Shown: positions 28,371-39,503 of the stretch, piece after piece | Position numbering within the stretch: position 1 is the first letter of the stretch | Layout: each line of letters starts with the position of its first letter | Assembly: GCF_009664835.1 (NCBI RefSeq) | Contig: NZ_CP045929.1 | Location: 310,001-374,000, forward strand | Direction: 5' to 3' | Source: Allosaccharopolyspora coralli | GTDB lineage: Bacteria; Actinomycetota; Actinomycetes; Mycobacteriales; Pseudonocardiaceae | Length of the DNA stretch: 64,000 bases | Made by a program: the position numbers and the translations under genes | The notes under the pieces: generated by a model | The model's database searches: none | What the model was told of the DNA's origin: nothing | What the model saw: only the letters and a program-made list of their open reading frames with translations

Positions 28371-31300
28371 GTGCCCGAACCCCACGACCCGCGGGGTGAG
28401 GCGTCCGACACGCCCGCGGAGGACGCTGCCGGAGCTGCGGCAGGCGGCCGGGAGCAGGGCGGGCGGCCACAGCGACCGTCGACCGACCGGTCCGCGAGGT
28501 CGACCCAGTTCGAGGGGGACCTCACTCTGTCCGTGGATGCCGAGGTCGCTGGGAACGCGGACGGAACCGATCCTGTGACCGTGGCAACAGACGCAGCGAA
28601 CGAGGGTGAGTCCTCGGAATCACGTGACCGCGCCGAGGCGGATACCGAGGCCCGCTCGGTCCCCTCCACCGCCGCCGCACCAGCGCAGGGCGAAACCGTC
28701 GACGGGACGGACTCCGTCGGTCACGCGGGGAAGGCCTTGGACGGTGACGAAACCTCCGTCGAGGAGGGTGCGCCCTCTGCTGAGGAGGTCGAGGCCAGGG
28801 GCGCCGGCGCCGCCGCATCGCTCACGGAGACCGAACCGGTGGACGCGGTGTCCGAGGGCGCGCCTCCGCCGCCGCAGCCTGCCGAGGCCGACGAGTCGGC
28901 GGCTGCTGCGCCGGCCGCCTCCGAACCGACCGTCGAACCCGCCGGGTCGAGCAGCGACGCCACCGAGCTGGACGGCGCGATCGCCGAGGTCGAGCGCCCG
29001 GAGCAGACCGAGACGGCGACCGACGCGCCCACTGCGCAGGCAGCAGACACCGATGAATCGGACGTGCCCGAGCCCGCTGGGGTCGTGGGATCGGACCCGG
29101 ACTCCGCGGAGGCCGACGCCTCGCAGGCGACCGACCCGGCGGGAGGCACGGCCGCGACCTCGGCGGCGCCTGTAGCGGAGGCTCCGATGGACAGCCGGGA
29201 TGCCGAACACGGGGACGCCGAGCACTCGGATCCCGAGCCTTCGGAAGCCGCGGATTCGGAACCGGAGGAAGCGGCTGGCGTCACGGATGGCGCCGACGGT
29301 CCGGTATCCGCGCTCAGCGACGAGACCGGCGAGCAGACGAACGACGATGGCGCCGTCGAGCCCGCGTCGAGTGACGAACCGGGCGCGCCCGAGAGCGAGG
29401 CGTCGACCGGCACGGCGACAGCCGAACACGACACCGCCGAGCCCGCCTCCGCCGAGTCCGAGGCCGTGCCGGAAGCAGACGTCGAGCAGGCCGAAGTGCC
29501 TGACGAGACGGAGGAAGACGGCTCCGTCGCGTCGGAGACGGCTCCACAGACGTCGGAGGACGAGCGCGCCCCGCAGGCTGTGGACGAGACGCGCTCGCAG
29601 GCACGCGAGGATTCGGACACCGCGGACGTTGCGACGACGCCGTCGGACGATGCGGCCGTCGGGACGGTGTCGGCCGAGTCGGGAACCGACGAGTTCACAC
29701 GTCCCGACATCGACGAGGGCGACCGCGCGGACTCCGATCCCGAACCGCTCACGGCTGAGTCGTCCGCCGCCGAAGGCTCCACGCCGGACGAACCCGCCGA
29801 CACGCCCGCTGCGCAGGAGCCGGCTGCGGCCGAGCAGACGCAGGTGCTGCCATCGGTTGCATCCTCCGAGCGCCGGGACGCGCAACAGCCAGAGCCGGAC
29901 CGATCCGCCGAGGCGGGAACCGAAACGGCCGACCACGCTCCGACGGACGTCGCTCGCGGCGCCCCGCTGGAGTCGGACGCCGAGCGGACGCAGGTGTTCA
30001 CTCCGATCACCGCGGAACCGCCCGCGTCGGCACCCGCGGAGGCTCCGAGCGAGCAGACCGGAGTCATCCCTGCGGTCACGGACGGGACCACTGCGTCGTC
30101 GAGTGAACAGCGCCCGGCGGAGTCGGCGGCCGAGCGGACCGGAGTCATCCCTGCGGTGGACGCCGAGGCGGTCGCGACGCCGAGCGAGCCGGCACCGGCG
30201 GAGTCGGTGGCCGAACAGACCACCACGCTGCCGCCGATTCCGTCCGGACCTCCCACTCCGTCGCCAGGGGACGCGGGCACGCAGCGGATTTCCATGGCCG
30301 GGTTGCCGAGCGAACCGGATCCGCCCACTTCCCGGATCTCCCGGGGGTCCCTCCCTGCCGACATCGGCCCCGAGACTCAGCGGATTCCGGCCCTACCACC
30401 GGATTCCGGAACCGCGGGGCAGCCAACGCCCGATCCGGCCGACGAGGCGTTCCAGGGGCAGGTCGATCAGGGCGTCGAGTCCGGCGCCCCCGAGGGCGAG
30501 TCTCGCGGTGGGGTGCGTCGCGGGCTGCTCGTCGCCGCGTTGGCGACGGTCGTCGTCCTCGTGGCGGGTGTGGTCTTCGGTGTCGCCCAGTTCGGTGGTC
30601 CGACGATCGCCGAACCGCCGCCGCCGGTGCAGCTTCGCCCGTCGATCACCCCGGTCGGCTCGTCGGCGCCTGCGCCCACACCGAGCGGTACGGAGTCGGC
30701 GCTGGCGCAGGCCGCGTCGAACCCCGCTCTCGGCACCCTCGGTGGAGTCGTCGTCGACACGCGTTCCGGGGAGCGGTTGTGGGCATCGCAGCCCGGCACG
30801 CCACTGGTCCCCGCTTCGACCACCAAGGTCGTCACGGCGAGTGCGGCGCTGCTCGCGCTGGACCCGCAGCACCGATTCACCACGAAGGTCGTCCAGGGCG
30901 AGTCCCCGGGCAGTGTGGTGCTCGTCGGCGGCGGTGACCCCACGTTGAGCTCGCTGCCCCGGGGTGCGGAGTCGGTGTACCCGGGCGCGGCCCACATGGA
31001 CGACCTCGCGGCACAGGTCGAGCGGGCCACCGGGGGTTCGGTCTCGTCGATCACCGTGGACACGAGCCGCTACGCCGGGCCGCCGCAGGCCTCCGGCTGG
31101 CTGCCGGAGGACGTCGCAGGCGGGTTCGTCGCCCCGATGGAGCCGGTGATGGTCGACGGCGGCAGGGCCGACCCGACCGAGGACACGAGCCCACGCTCGG
31201 CCGAGCCCGCACTCGACGCCGGAAGGGAACTCGGCGCACTCCTCGGGGTGGATGCGTCCGCCGTCGGTACGGGCACCGCTCCGCAGTCCGGCTCGGCGCC

Positions 31301-31889
31301 GGGCACCGTGCTCGGTCAGGTCCGGTCCGCGACCGTCCAGGACATGGTCGAGACCGTGCTTCAGCGTTCGGACAACGTGCTCGCGGAGGCGCTCGCGCGC
31401 GAGGTCGCCGTCGCGAGCGGCCGCCCAGCCTCGTTCGACGGCGCCACCTCCGCCGTTCGCGACGTGCTCGCGGGCAACGGGATCGACCTCACCGGTGTGA
31501 CCCTCTCCGACGCCAGCGGGTTGTCCACCGACAACCGGATCACTCCCGAGGTGCTGGGTTCGCTGATCACGAACGCCAGCGCCGCGCCCGGCGCGGACGG
31601 TCTGCCGGAGGCTTCCCGGAAGTTGCGAGCGCTGCTGCCCGGGCTGCCGGTTGCAGGCGGCTCCGGGAGTCTCGCCGAGCGGTATCGCTCCGAGAACACC
31701 GAAGGCCGTGGCTGGGTGCGGGCCAAGACCGGCACGTTGACCGGGGCCAACAGCCTCGCCGGGACCGTCGTCACCCGCGACGGTCGATTGCTGGCCTTCG
31801 CGTTCATGTCCAACGGCACGCCTACCGAGTTCGCGCGACCGGCCCTCGACAACCTCGCGGCGACGCTGCGGGAGTGCGGGTGCCGCTGA
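28371..31889 (+). CDS. dacB: D-alanyl-D-alanine carboxypeptidase/endopeptidase (PBP4 type) with a very long acidic N-terminal extension
   Basis: 1172 residues, more than twice the usual 450-500 for this family. The GTG start has GGAGGAG just upstream. Residues 1 to about 710 are a cytoplasmic, disordered, Ala/Glu/Ser/Asp/Pro-rich region. It ends with about eight short Thr-containing motifs ([45 protein letters not shown], then TQRI/TSRI forms) between about 488 and 675. A membrane helix (about 716-742) leads to the extracellular penicillin-binding domain, with active-site STTK (about 815), SDN (about 999) and KTG (about 1118). It trims or cleaves peptidoglycan peptides. It corresponds in place to Rv3627c; the extension is probably a regulatory region. 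Confidence 0.9.
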   Translation: MPEPHDPRGEASDTPAEDAAGAAAGGREQGGRPQRPSTDRSARSTQFEGDLTLSVDAEVAGNADGTDPVTVATDAANEGESSESRDRAEADTEARSVPSTAAAPAQGETVDGTDSVGHAGKALDGDETSVEEGAPSAEEVEARGAGAAASLTETEPVDAVSEGAPPPPQPAEADESAAAAPAASEPTVEPAGSSSDATELDGAIAEVERPEQTETATDAPTAQAADTDESDVPEPAGVVGSDPDSAEADASQATDPAGGTAATSAAPVAEAPMDSRDAEHGDAEHSDPEPSEAADSEPEEAAGVTDGADGPVSALSDETGEQTNDDGAVEPASSDEPGAPESEASTGTATAEHDTAEPASAESEAVPEADVEQAEVPDETEEDGSVASETAPQTSEDERAPQAVDETRSQAREDSDTADVATTPSDDAAVGTVSAESGTDEFTRPDIDEGDRADSDPEPLTAESSAAEGSTPDEPADTPAAQEPAAAEQTQVLPSVASSERRDAQQPEPDRSAEAGTETADHAPTDVARGAPLESDAERTQVFTPITAEPPASAPAEAPSEQTGVIPAVTDGTTASSSEQRPAESAAERTGVIPAVDAEAVATPSEPAPAESVAEQTTTLPPIPSGPPTPSPGDAGTQRISMAGLPSEPDPPTSRISRGSLPADIGPETQRIPALPPDSGTAGQPTPDPADEAFQGQVDQGVESGAPEGESRGGVRRGLLVAALATVVVLVAGVVFGVAQFGGPTIAEPPPPVQLRPSITPVGSSAPAPTPSGTESALAQAASNPALGTLGGVVVDTRSGERLWASQPGTPLVPASTTKVVTASAALLALDPQHRFTTKVVQGESPGSVVLVGGGDPTLSSLPRGAESVYPGAAHMDDLAAQVERATGGSVSSITVDTSRYAGPPQASGWLPEDVAGGFVAPMEPVMVDGGRADPTEDTSPRSAEPALDAGRELGALLGVDASAVGTGTAPQSGSAPGTVLGQVRSATVQDMVETVLQRSDNVLAEALAREVAVASGRPASFDGATSAVRDVLAGNGIDLTGVTLSDASGLSTDNRITPEVLGSLITNASAAPGADGLPEASRKLRALLPGLPVAGGSGSLAERYRSENTEGRGWVRAKTGTLTGANSLAGTVVTRDGRLLAFAFMSNGTPTEFARPALDNLAATLRECGCR

Positions 31890-31910
31890 CAGGGCGCTAC
31901 CGCCCACGTA

Positions 31911-31924
31911 TGCCCGTAGGGCAC
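31911..31924. repeat. core hairpin of the GTGCCCGTAGGGCAC repeat family (partial copy)
   Basis: TGCCCGTAGGGCAC, with CGCTACCGCCCACG before it, matches the hairpin core of the copies at 20249-20263 and 33247-33261. The flanking blocks of the longer element are mostly absent. It lies 22 bases after the dacB stop. Confidence 0.5.
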
Positions 31925-32048
31925 GGTCGCGCGTGCTCAGCCTGAGCAGGGTGGAACGCCGGGCATGGACCACTCATCCAAGTGCCACGGTGCGCTCTGA
32001 GCCGGAGATCGTTCGCCCGTGCCCAGGTGCGCGGGTACGGTCGAGGTC

Positions 32049-33197
32049 GTGCGTACCCGTTCGCTCGGCCAGTCCGCGCCCGCCCTGATTCGAGGTGACG
32101 GGGCCGGTCGGGCCGGGCCGGGCACCCTCGACTGGGACACCGCCGTCGCGACCGCGACCCGGCTGGTTCAACCCGGACCACCGGGAGTCTCGCGCGAGGT
32201 CGCCGACCGGGCGGTGCGAGCGCTACGTGAGTACAGCCTCGTCGCCGAGACCCACGTTCGGGAACTCACCGACCTCGGCCACGAGCTGCCTGTGCGGCAC
32301 GGTGACGTCGTCGACCGGCCGGGGTGGATCCGCAGCGCGGCCGGCGGCCTCGCCGAACTCACCGACATCGCGACGCGGCACGCGCAGCGCGATGACGACA
32401 CCGACGAGTCCGCGGTCACCGCGCTGCTGGGCGGCGTCGGTCGGCAGGGCGCGGGCCTGCAGGCCGGAGTGGTGCTCGCCTACCTGGGGGCCAAGGTCCT
32501 CGGTCAGTTCGACCCGTTCGTTCCCGGCCCGGACGGTTCCGCCGACGGCAGGCTCGTCCTCGTCGCGCCGAACATCGTCGCCGCGCAACAGGCTCTCGAC
32601 GTGCCCGCCGACGACTTCGCGATGTGGGTCTGCCTGCACGAGTCGACGCACCGCTTGCAGTTCACGGCCGTGCCGTGGCTCCGGGACTACTTCGCCGCGA
32701 GCCTGGCCGAGCTGATGTCCGAGATGGACGGAACCGCCACGGAACTCGCCGGACGGCTGCCTGCAGTGGTCAAGCAGGTCCGCGCGGGCCGCGAGGGGGA
32801 TTCCAGTCCGGGAATGCTCGGGATCGTCGAGTTGGTGCAGTCTCCACGTCAACGCGCCGCCTTCGACCGGATCATCGCCCTGTCCACGTTGCTCGAGGGC
32901 CACGCCGATCACGTGATGGACGCCGTCGGTCCGGAGGTCGTGCCCTCGGTGCGCACCATCCGGGACCGGTTCACCCGGCGGCGTCAGGGCGGCGGGCTGC
33001 TCGACCGGGTGTTGCGGAGCCTGCTGGGCGTCGACGCGAAGATCAAGCAGTACGCGCAGGGGGCGGCGTTCACCGATCGGGTCGTCGACGTCGTCGGCAT
33101 GGAGGGATTCAACGCAGTGTGGACCGCGCCGGAGAACCTGCCCAGCCGCGCCGAGATCACGAGCCCCGACTCCTGGGTCCGTCGTGTCCACGGGTGA
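32049..33197 (+). CDS. zinc-dependent metalloprotease family protein (DUF2342, F420-biosynthesis-associated)
   Basis: 382 residues. HESTH (in WVCLHESTHRLQF) is an HExxH zinc site, and the downstream LLEGHADHVMD supplies a likely third ligand. The remainder is mostly helical with no signal peptide, so it is probably cytoplasmic. The family occurs with coenzyme F420 genes in some genomes, hence the name, though a true protease activity is not established (Rv3626c). TACGGT (32036-32041) ends seven bases before GTG 32049, so a leaderless start is preferred over the GTG 30 bases upstream. Confidence 0.88.
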   Translation: MRTRSLGQSAPALIRGDGAGRAGPGTLDWDTAVATATRLVQPGPPGVSREVADRAVRALREYSLVAETHVRELTDLGHELPVRHGDVVDRPGWIRSAAGGLAELTDIATRHAQRDDDTDESAVTALLGGVGRQGAGLQAGVVLAYLGAKVLGQFDPFVPGPDGSADGRLVLVAPNIVAAQQALDVPADDFAMWVCLHESTHRLQFTAVPWLRDYFAASLAELMSEMDGTATELAGRLPAVVKQVRAGREGDSSPGMLGIVELVQSPRQRAAFDRIIALSTLLEGHADHVMDAVGPEVVPSVRTIRDRFTRRRQGGGLLDRVLRSLLGVDAKIKQYAQGAAFTDRVVDVVGMEGFNAVWTAPENLPSRAEITSPDSWVRRVHG

Positions 33198-33216
33198 CGG
33201 ACGGACCTCCCGCGAA

Positions 33217-33345
33217 CACTGAGAGTGCAGTTGGGAACTGGCTGTCGTGCCCGTAGGGCACGCCTCGCACGGGACCGGCCGGGGCAGGGTGAGGGGCTCC
33301 GGGGCGGCGATACCGGACCATCCACCCAGTTCCATCATGCTCGGG
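33217..33345. repeat. dispersed repeat, GTGCCCGTAGGGCAC family, copy 2
   Basis: Ordered blocks GAGTGCAGTTGGGAACT, GTGCCCGTAGGGCACGCCTC, GGGGCAGGGTGAGGGGCTCC, GGGGCGGCGATACCGGACCA and CCACCCAGTTCCAT match copy 1 (20231-20330). They also match the complement of 52585-52800. It fills almost the whole gap before tilS and includes the ATG at 33337. Confidence 0.75.
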
Positions 33346-33357
33346 GACACTGAGGTC

Positions 33358-34353
33358 GTGCCGTCACCCGATCCCGCTGTGAGCGCCGTGCGGTCGGCCG
33401 TGCGCCGCTTCCTCGCCTCCGCCGACGCGGTGCCGTTCGCCGAGGCGCCGCTGGTCGTCGCGTGCTCCGGGGGTGCGGATTCGCTGGCGCTCGCGGCAGC
33501 CGTCGCACACGTAGCGCCTCGGCGGGTGCGCGCGCTCGTGGTGGATCACCAGCTTCAGGCGGGATCGGCCGAGGTCGCCGCGCGGGCTGCCGAGCAGGTG
33601 CGCCGGATGGGCTGCGAGGACGTGCGCGTGTGCCGGGCCGAGGTGCGCGGTCCCGGTGGAGCAGAGGCCGCAGCGCGTCGCGCCCGCTACGACGTGCTGA
33701 GCCAGGAAAGCCCGGACGATGCTCTCGTCCTCCTCGGACACACCCTGGACGACCAGGCCGAAACCGTCCTGCTCGGCCTCGGACGGGGTTCGGGGCCGCG
33801 CTCGATCGCCGGTATGCGTCCGCTGTCCCCGCCGTGGGCGCGGCCGCTGCTCGACACGTCCCGCGTGACCACCCGCAAGGCCTGCAGTGCGCTCGGCCTC
33901 GAACCGTGGGACGACCCGCACAACGTCGATCCGACCTTCACCCGTGCCCGCCTGCGCGGCGAGGTGGTCCCGCTGCTCGAGGAGGTCCTGCAAGGCGGGG
34001 TCGCCGAGGCTCTCGCGCGCACTGCCGCGCAGCTGCAGGACGATTCCGACGCGCTCGACGCGCTCGGGTCCCGCCTCCGTGGTGAAGCGCACGTGCGTGA
34101 CGAACTCGACACCGAGGTCCTCGCCGCGTGGCCCGCCGCCGTGCGCAGGCGCGCCCTCCGGGAGTGGCTGTACGCCCGTGGCGTGCCGGAACTCGACGAC
34201 CGGCACCTGCGGGCCGCCGACGCGCTGGTCGGCCGCTGGCGTGGGCAGGGCCCGCACGCCTTGCCGGGCGGCTTTGAGCTGCGCCGGGCGCATGGCAGGC
34301 TTCGGGTGGACGACGGTGGACACGCTTGCACCGCCGGTGCGACCGGAGGGTGA
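33358..34353 (+). CDS. tilS: tRNA(Ile)-lysidine synthase
   Basis: 331 residues. It attaches lysine to cytidine-34 of the tRNA that decodes AUA. The ATP-pyrophosphatase P-loop [11 protein letters not shown] is near residue 40, and [21 protein letters not shown] is the conserved N-type motif. The C-terminal half is the shorter actinobacterial tRNA-binding region. GTG 33358 is preferred because the upstream ATG (33337) lies inside a dispersed repeat; GACACT six bases before the GTG may be its -10. It is followed closely by hpt, as in M. tuberculosis (Rv3625c-Rv3624c). Confidence 0.92.
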   Translation: MPSPDPAVSAVRSAVRRFLASADAVPFAEAPLVVACSGGADSLALAAAVAHVAPRRVRALVVDHQLQAGSAEVAARAAEQVRRMGCEDVRVCRAEVRGPGGAEAAARRARYDVLSQESPDDALVLLGHTLDDQAETVLLGLGRGSGPRSIAGMRPLSPPWARPLLDTSRVTTRKACSALGLEPWDDPHNVDPTFTRARLRGEVVPLLEEVLQGGVAEALARTAAQLQDDSDALDALGSRLRGEAHVRDELDTEVLAAWPAAVRRRALREWLYARGVPELDDRHLRAADALVGRWRGQGPHALPGGFELRRAHGRLRVDDGGHACTAGATGG

Positions 34354-34384
34354 ACGTGCGCCCAACAGAGAGGGGAAGCCGGGC

Positions 34385-34942
34385 GTGTACGACGGCGACA
34401 TCGCCTCGGTGCTCATCACCGAGCAACAGCTTCGGGACAAGATCAGCGAGATCGCCCAGAAGGTCGACAGCGACTACGAGGACGTCCACACCTCGGATCT
34501 GGTGCTCATCGGCGTGCTCAAGGGCGCCGTGATGTTCATGACCGACTTCGCGCGAGCGCTCGGGCGCTCGACGCAGCTGGAGTTCATGGCCGTGAGCTCC
34601 TACGGCTCGTCGACCTCGTCGTCGGGCGTCGTGCGGATCCTCAAGGACCTCGACCGCGACATCGCGGGTCGTCACGTGCTCGTCGTCGAGGACATCATCG
34701 ACTCCGGACTCACCCTCTCCTGGTTGCTGAAGAACCTCGAGTCCCGCAACCCCGCCTCGCTCGAGGTGTGCACCCTGCTGCGCAAGCCGGACGCGGTTCA
34801 GGTCGAGGTGCCGGTGCGCTACGTCGGCTTCGACATTCCGAACGAGTTCGTCGTCGGCTACGGTCTCGACTACGCCGAGCGCTACCGCGACCTGCCCTAC
34901 ATCGGCACGCTCGACCCGAAGGTCTACACCTCGGGCCGGTAG
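34385..34942 (+). CDS. hpt: hypoxanthine-guanine phosphoribosyltransferase
   Basis: 185 residues; salvages hypoxanthine and guanine by transfer of phosphoribosyl from PRPP. The PRPP-binding loop [13 protein letters not shown] is intact, as is the flexible-loop serine-tyrosine in AVSSYGSS. The purine-contact region [24 protein letters not shown] ends the protein. GTG 34385 has GAGAGGGGAAG upstream. It begins 31 bases after tilS, so the two are probably cotranscribed. Confidence 0.95.
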   Translation: MYDGDIASVLITEQQLRDKISEIAQKVDSDYEDVHTSDLVLIGVLKGAVMFMTDFARALGRSTQLEFMAVSSYGSSTSSSGVVRILKDLDRDIAGRHVLVVEDIIDSGLTLSWLLKNLESRNPASLEVCTLLRKPDAVQVEVPVRYVGFDIPNEFVVGYGLDYAERYRDLPYIGTLDPKVYTSGR

Positions 34943-35177
34943 CGGTGCGTGGTGGACGACACAGCATGCGGTGGTCACCGCCGGAACTCCTGTGGTTCGC
35001 CGACCGTTGACCCCCGTGGGTGGGTACCCTGGAAAGCCCGGCGGAAGACTCGCGCGGCTCGCCGGCTGCGGCGGGCTGTACGCTGGTCCGAACCGGGGGT
35101 GGACGTCGACAGGGACGCCCACCGCCGCCCGACGTCATTGTCAGGGAGGGTCGAGGCCGCCCGTCGGCCGGAAGTGA

Positions 35178-37595
35178 ATGGACCGAAAGCGCCTACTCCG
35201 CAACCCGCTGTTGTGGTTCCTCGCGGTGTTGCTGCTGTTCTACACGTTCAACGTGCTCTTCGACGACACCCGCGGTTACGCGGAGGTGTCCACCGCAAGG
35301 GCTCTGGAGCAGATCGACCAAGGCCGGGTGGCCGAGGTCACGATCGAGGACAAGGAACAGCAGCTTCGCCTGACCCTCAACGAGGGCGAGCAGATCGACG
35401 GCAGTAACCGTCTGATCGCCCAGTTCCCTGCGGGCTCCACCGACGGGATCGTGCAAGAGATCCGCGGTGCCCAGATCAACAACTGGAACACCGAGGTCAC
35501 TCAGGACTCGTTCCTGATGCAGATGTTGATCTATCTGATCCCGCTGGGTCTGCTGTTGCTCCTGCTGCTGTGGATGATGAACAAGCAGGGCGGCGGAAAC
35601 CGCATCATGAACTTCGGCAAGTCCAAGGCCAAGCAGTTCACCAAGGACATGCCCAAGACGCTGTTCGGTGACGTCGCCGGTGCCGACGAGGCCGTCGAAG
35701 AGCTGCACGAGATCAAGGACTTCCTGCAGTACCCGAGCCGGTACCAGGCGCTGGGAGCGAAGATTCCGAAGGGCGTGCTGCTCTACGGGGCTCCCGGCAC
35801 CGGCAAGACGCTTCTCGCCCGCGCCGTCGCAGGCGAGGCCGGGGTGCCGTTCTACTCGATCTCCGGTTCGGACTTCGTCGAGATGTTCGTCGGTGTCGGT
35901 GCCTCCCGCGTGCGCGACCTGTTCGAGCAGGCCAAGCAGAACGCGCCCTGCATCGTGTTCGTCGACGAGATCGACGCCGTCGGGCGTCAGCGTGGCGCCG
36001 GGCTCGGCGGCGGCCACGACGAGCGGGAGCAGACGCTGAACCAGCTGCTCGTCGAGATGGACGGGTTCGACTCGAACGCCAGCATCATCCTCATCGCCGC
36101 GACGAACCGCCCCGACATCCTCGACCCGGCGCTGCTGCGTCCCGGCCGTTTCGACCGACAGATTCCTGTCTCCCCGCCGGACATGGCCGGTCGTCGCGCG
36201 ATCCTGGGCGTGCACACCCAGGGCAAGCCGTTGGCTCCCGACGCCGACGTGGAGGGACTGGCCAAGCGCACCGTCGGCTTCTCCGGTGCGGACCTGGAGA
36301 ACGTGGTCAACGAGGCCGCGCTGCTCACGGCACGCGAGAACGGTCAGCTCATCACCAGTGCGGCGCTGGAGGAGTCCGTCGACCGCGTGATCGGCGGGCC
36401 GAGGCGCAAGAGCAAGATCATCTCTGACCGGGACAAGAAGATCACCGCTTACCACGAGGGTGGTCACGCGCTGGCCGCGTGGGCGATGTCCGACCTGGAC
36501 CCGGTCTACAAGCTCACGATCCTGCCGCGCGGCCGTACCGGTGGTCACGCCCTTGTCGTCCCCGAGGACGACAAGGACATGATGACCCGGTCGGAGATGA
36601 TCGCCCGGCTGGTGTTCGCGATGGGTGGCCGCACCGCGGAGGAACTCGTCTTCCACGAGCCGACCACCGGGGCCTCCAGCGACATCGAGCAAGCGACCAA
36701 GATCGCCCGCGCGATGGTCACCGAGTACGGCATGACCGCACGCCTCGGCGCCGTGAAGTACGGCAAGGAGGAGGGCGACCCGTTCGTCGGGCGTTCCGCC
36801 GGTCAGCAGCCCAACTACTCGCTCGAGGTCGCTCACGAGATCGACGAAGAGGTCCGCAAGCTCATCGAGACCGCCCACACCGAGGCGTGGGAGATCCTCA
36901 ACACCTACCGGGACGTGCTCGACAACCTCGTGTTGGAGGTCATCGAGCAGGAGACGCTGAACCGCACGGAGCTGGAGCGCATCTTCGCCAAGGTCTCCAA
37001 GCGTCCCCGGATCACCGCGTTCGACGACTTCGGCGGTCGGACGCCGTCGGATCAGCCGCCGGTGAAGACGCCGGGTGAGCTGGCCAAGGAGCGCGGCGAG
37101 CCGTGGCCGCCTCCGGAGCAGCAGCCCGCTCCGGTCGGCGGCACCAACGGTTCCGCACCGCAGGGACAGTTGCCCCCGGGGCAGCCTCCGCAGGTGCAGT
37201 CGCCGCAGGGCCAGCCGTACCCGCAGGGCCAGCCGTACCCGCAGGGCCAGTCCGCTCCGCAGGGCCAGCCGTCTCCGCAGCAGTCCGGTCAGGATCAGGG
37301 AACGGTGCAGGTCCCGCAGACGAACCAGGACCCCTCGGCGCAGACCGGCGGCCCGTCCGCTCCGCGTGCGGTACCGCCGAACTACGGTGCGCCGCCAGGG
37401 TGGACTCCGGCGACGTCGCCGGGCAGCCGGGACACCCAGCACAGTTGGGTCCCCTCGTGGGAGCGTCCGCAGAACCACCAGGCGCCCACCCCACAGCCGG
37501 GGCAGGTCGCCGCTGACCCGAACCGCCCGCAGGGTGAGCAGAACGGCTCCGCGGACGAGTCCCAGCGCGAGGACCCGGACAGTCGGAACCAGTGA
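35178..37595 (+). CDS. ftsH: ATP-dependent membrane metalloprotease FtsH
   Basis: 805 residues. Two membrane helices (about 9-26 and 113-134) flank a small extracytoplasmic domain. The AAA domain carries Walker A GAPGTGKT (about 203-210), Walker [12 protein letters not shown] and the second region of homology ([22 protein letters not shown]). The protease domain carries HEGGH (about 426). Six such subunits degrade misfolded and selected membrane proteins. The last 180 residues are a Pro/Gln/Gly-rich tail with [10 protein letters not shown] repeats, absent from E. coli FtsH but common in actinobacteria. The 235-base gap before it shows no gene. Confidence 0.96.
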   Translation: MDRKRLLRNPLLWFLAVLLLFYTFNVLFDDTRGYAEVSTARALEQIDQGRVAEVTIEDKEQQLRLTLNEGEQIDGSNRLIAQFPAGSTDGIVQEIRGAQINNWNTEVTQDSFLMQMLIYLIPLGLLLLLLLWMMNKQGGGNRIMNFGKSKAKQFTKDMPKTLFGDVAGADEAVEELHEIKDFLQYPSRYQALGAKIPKGVLLYGAPGTGKTLLARAVAGEAGVPFYSISGSDFVEMFVGVGASRVRDLFEQAKQNAPCIVFVDEIDAVGRQRGAGLGGGHDEREQTLNQLLVEMDGFDSNASIILIAATNRPDILDPALLRPGRFDRQIPVSPPDMAGRRAILGVHTQGKPLAPDADVEGLAKRTVGFSGADLENVVNEAALLTARENGQLITSAALEESVDRVIGGPRRKSKIISDRDKKITAYHEGGHALAAWAMSDLDPVYKLTILPRGRTGGHALVVPEDDKDMMTRSEMIARLVFAMGGRTAEELVFHEPTTGASSDIEQATKIARAMVTEYGMTARLGAVKYGKEEGDPFVGRSAGQQPNYSLEVAHEIDEEVRKLIETAHTEAWEILNTYRDVLDNLVLEVIEQETLNRTELERIFAKVSKRPRITAFDDFGGRTPSDQPPVKTPGELAKERGEPWPPPEQQPAPVGGTNGSAPQGQLPPGQPPQVQSPQGQPYPQGQPYPQGQSAPQGQPSPQQSGQDQGTVQVPQTNQDPSAQTGGPSAPRAVPPNYGAPPGWTPATSPGSRDTQHSWVPSWERPQNHQAPTPQPGQVAADPNRPQGEQNGSADESQREDPDSRNQ

Positions 37596-37667
37596 CGGTG
37601 CTGTGCCCGGCTCTGCCGTGAGCTCGCGGTGGTGCGCGGGCACGGACCGGTGGAGGACGAGAAGCAC

Positions 37668-38306
37668 GTGACCAGTGAGGTCGGGGAACCGGTCGAGGTG
37701 GAACAGGACCACCTCGACCGGTTCGACGTCAGCAGGCCCGAGTTCGACCACGATCGCGCCCAGGCGGCGATCCGGGAGTTGCTCCTGGCGGCCGGGGAGG
37801 ACCCCGACCGCGAGGGGCTGGTGGAGACCCCGGAACGGGTCGCCCGGGCGTATCAGGAACTGTTCGCCGGGCTCTACACCGACCCGGACGAGGTACTGGA
37901 CCGCACGTTCGACGAGTCGCACGAGGAACTCGTCCTCGTCCGCGACATCCCGATGTACTCGTCGTGTGAGCACCATCTGTTGCCGTTCCACGGGATGGCC
38001 CACGTCGGCTACATCCCGAACGACCAGGGCCGAGTGACGGGGCTGTCGAAGCTGGCCCGGCTGGTCGACCTCTACGCGAAGCGCCCGCAGGTCCAGGAGC
38101 GGTTGACCTCGCAGATCGCCGATGCGCTGGCCCGCAAGCTCGAACCGCGCGGTGTCATCGTCGTCGTCGAGGCCGAGCACCTGTGCATGGGCATGCGCGG
38201 GGTTCGCAAGGCGGGCTCGACGACCACGACCTCGGCGGTGCGCGGCATCTTCCGTTCCTCCGCGTCGTCGCGGTCCGAGGCCCTGTCGCTGATCCGGGGG
38301 CGTTGA
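37668..38306 (+). CDS. folE: GTP cyclohydrolase I
   Basis: 212 residues. It converts GTP to dihydroneopterin triphosphate, the first step of folate synthesis. The zinc ligands lie in [13 protein letters not shown] and [10 protein letters not shown], and TTSAVRGIF is near the C-terminus. GTG 37668 is chosen as the start; in-frame GTGs at 37650 and 37629 are possible and only lengthen a non-conserved acidic N-terminus. It heads a folE-folP-folB-folK operon with overlapping ends, downstream of ftsH as in mycobacteria. Confidence 0.93.
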   Translation: MTSEVGEPVEVEQDHLDRFDVSRPEFDHDRAQAAIRELLLAAGEDPDREGLVETPERVARAYQELFAGLYTDPDEVLDRTFDESHEELVLVRDIPMYSSCEHHLLPFHGMAHVGYIPNDQGRVTGLSKLARLVDLYAKRPQVQERLTSQIADALARKLEPRGVIVVVEAEHLCMGMRGVRKAGSTTTTSAVRGIFRSSASSRSEALSLIRGR

Positions 38307-39151
38307 TGCACGCTTTGTTGCCGCGTCCCGAGCGGTCGGTGGTGATGGGCGTTCTCAACGTGACGCCGAACTCGTTCTCCGACGGTGGCCGCTACCTCGA
38401 CCAGCGGGACGCGGTCGAGCACGGTGTCGAGATGCACCGGCAGGGTGCCGATCTCGTCGACGTGGGCGGTGAGTCGACCAGGCCGGGTTCGGATCGGGTG
38501 GCCGCCGAGGAAGAGAGCTCCCGGGTCCTCCCGGTCGTGCGGGATCTCGTGGCGGCGGGCGTGCCGGTCAGTGTGGACACGACTCGGGCGCAGGTGGCGC
38601 GGGCGACCGTCGAGGCGGGCGCCTCGATGATCAACGACGTCTCCGGTGGCCTCGCGGACCCGGACATGGCGAAGGTCGCCGCGGAACTCGGCGTGCCGTG
38701 GGTCCTGATGCACTGGCGTGGCCACAGCAAGGACATGAACGCGCTCGCCGAGTACCACGACGTGGTTACCGAGGTGCGGGACGAGTTGAGCCGGCAGGTC
38801 GACGTGGCGTTGGCGGCCGGTGTCGAGCAGGAGGCGATCGTCCTCGACCCGGGCCTGGGCTTCGCCAAACGCGCCGAGCACGACTGGGCGCTGCTGCGGC
38901 ACCTGGACGTGGTGCTCGGCATGGGGTTCCCGGTCCTGGTGGGGGCTTCCCGCAAGCGGTTCCTCGGGGCACTGCTCGCCGAGGAGGACGGCACACCGCG
39001 TCCGGCGGAGCAGCGCGACGGGGCGACTGCGGCGGTGTCGGTGCTCGCGGCCGACCACGGCGCCTGGGGAGTACGGGTGCACGACGTGTCGGGGTCGTTG
39101 GATGCCGTGCGGATCGCTGCGGCCTGGCGCCGCGGAGGTGCCCGTGGGTGA
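38306..39151 (+). CDS. folP: dihydropteroate synthase
   Basis: 281 residues. It joins the pterin diphosphate to p-aminobenzoate and is the sulfonamide target. VVMGVLNVTPNSFSDGG and VDVGGESTRPGS are the two classic signatures; SVDTTRAQVA, MINDVSGG and LVGASRKRFLG complete the barrel. The ATG overlaps the folE stop by one base (TGATG). Length and motifs are those of a functional FolP1 rather than the diverged FolP2. Confidence 0.96.
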   Translation: MHALLPRPERSVVMGVLNVTPNSFSDGGRYLDQRDAVEHGVEMHRQGADLVDVGGESTRPGSDRVAAEEESSRVLPVVRDLVAAGVPVSVDTTRAQVARATVEAGASMINDVSGGLADPDMAKVAAELGVPWVLMHWRGHSKDMNALAEYHDVVTEVRDELSRQVDVALAAGVEQEAIVLDPGLGFAKRAEHDWALLRHLDVVLGMGFPVLVGASRKRFLGALLAEEDGTPRPAEQRDGATAAVSVLAADHGAWGVRVHDVSGSLDAVRIAAAWRRGGARG

Positions 39152-39503
39152 CCGGATCACGCTGACCGGACTGCGGGTGCGCGGCTATCACGGGGTGTTC
39201 GACCACGAGAAGCGAAACGGGCAGGACTTCGTCGTCGACGTGACGGCGTGGCTGGACCTGGGCCCCGCGGCGCGTTCGGATCAGGTGGAACAGACGCTGC
39301 ACTACGGCGAACTCGCCGAGCAGGTGGCCGGGATCGTGGCCGGGCCGTCACGCGATCTGATCGAGACGGTGGCCGGGGAGGTCGCCGATCACGTCCTGAG
39401 CGACTCACGTGTCGCGGAAGTGCAGGTCACCGTGCACAAACCGACGGCGCCGATCGCGTTGGAGTTCGCCGACGTGGCTGCCACGATCCACCGGTCGCGA
39501 TGA
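39144..39503 (+). CDS. folB: dihydroneopterin aldolase
   Basis: 119 residues. It releases glycolaldehyde from dihydroneopterin. LRVRGYHGVFDHEKRNGQDFVVDV is the start of the conserved fold, and VHKPTAPI near the C-terminus contains the usual lysine. GTG 39144 has GGAGG five bases before it and overlaps the folP end by eight bases; the GTG at 39138 is an alternative. Confidence 0.95.
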   Translation: MGDRITLTGLRVRGYHGVFDHEKRNGQDFVVDVTAWLDLGPAARSDQVEQTLHYGELAEQVAGIVAGPSRDLIETVAGEVADHVLSDSRVAEVQVTVHKPTAPIALEFADVAATIHRSR

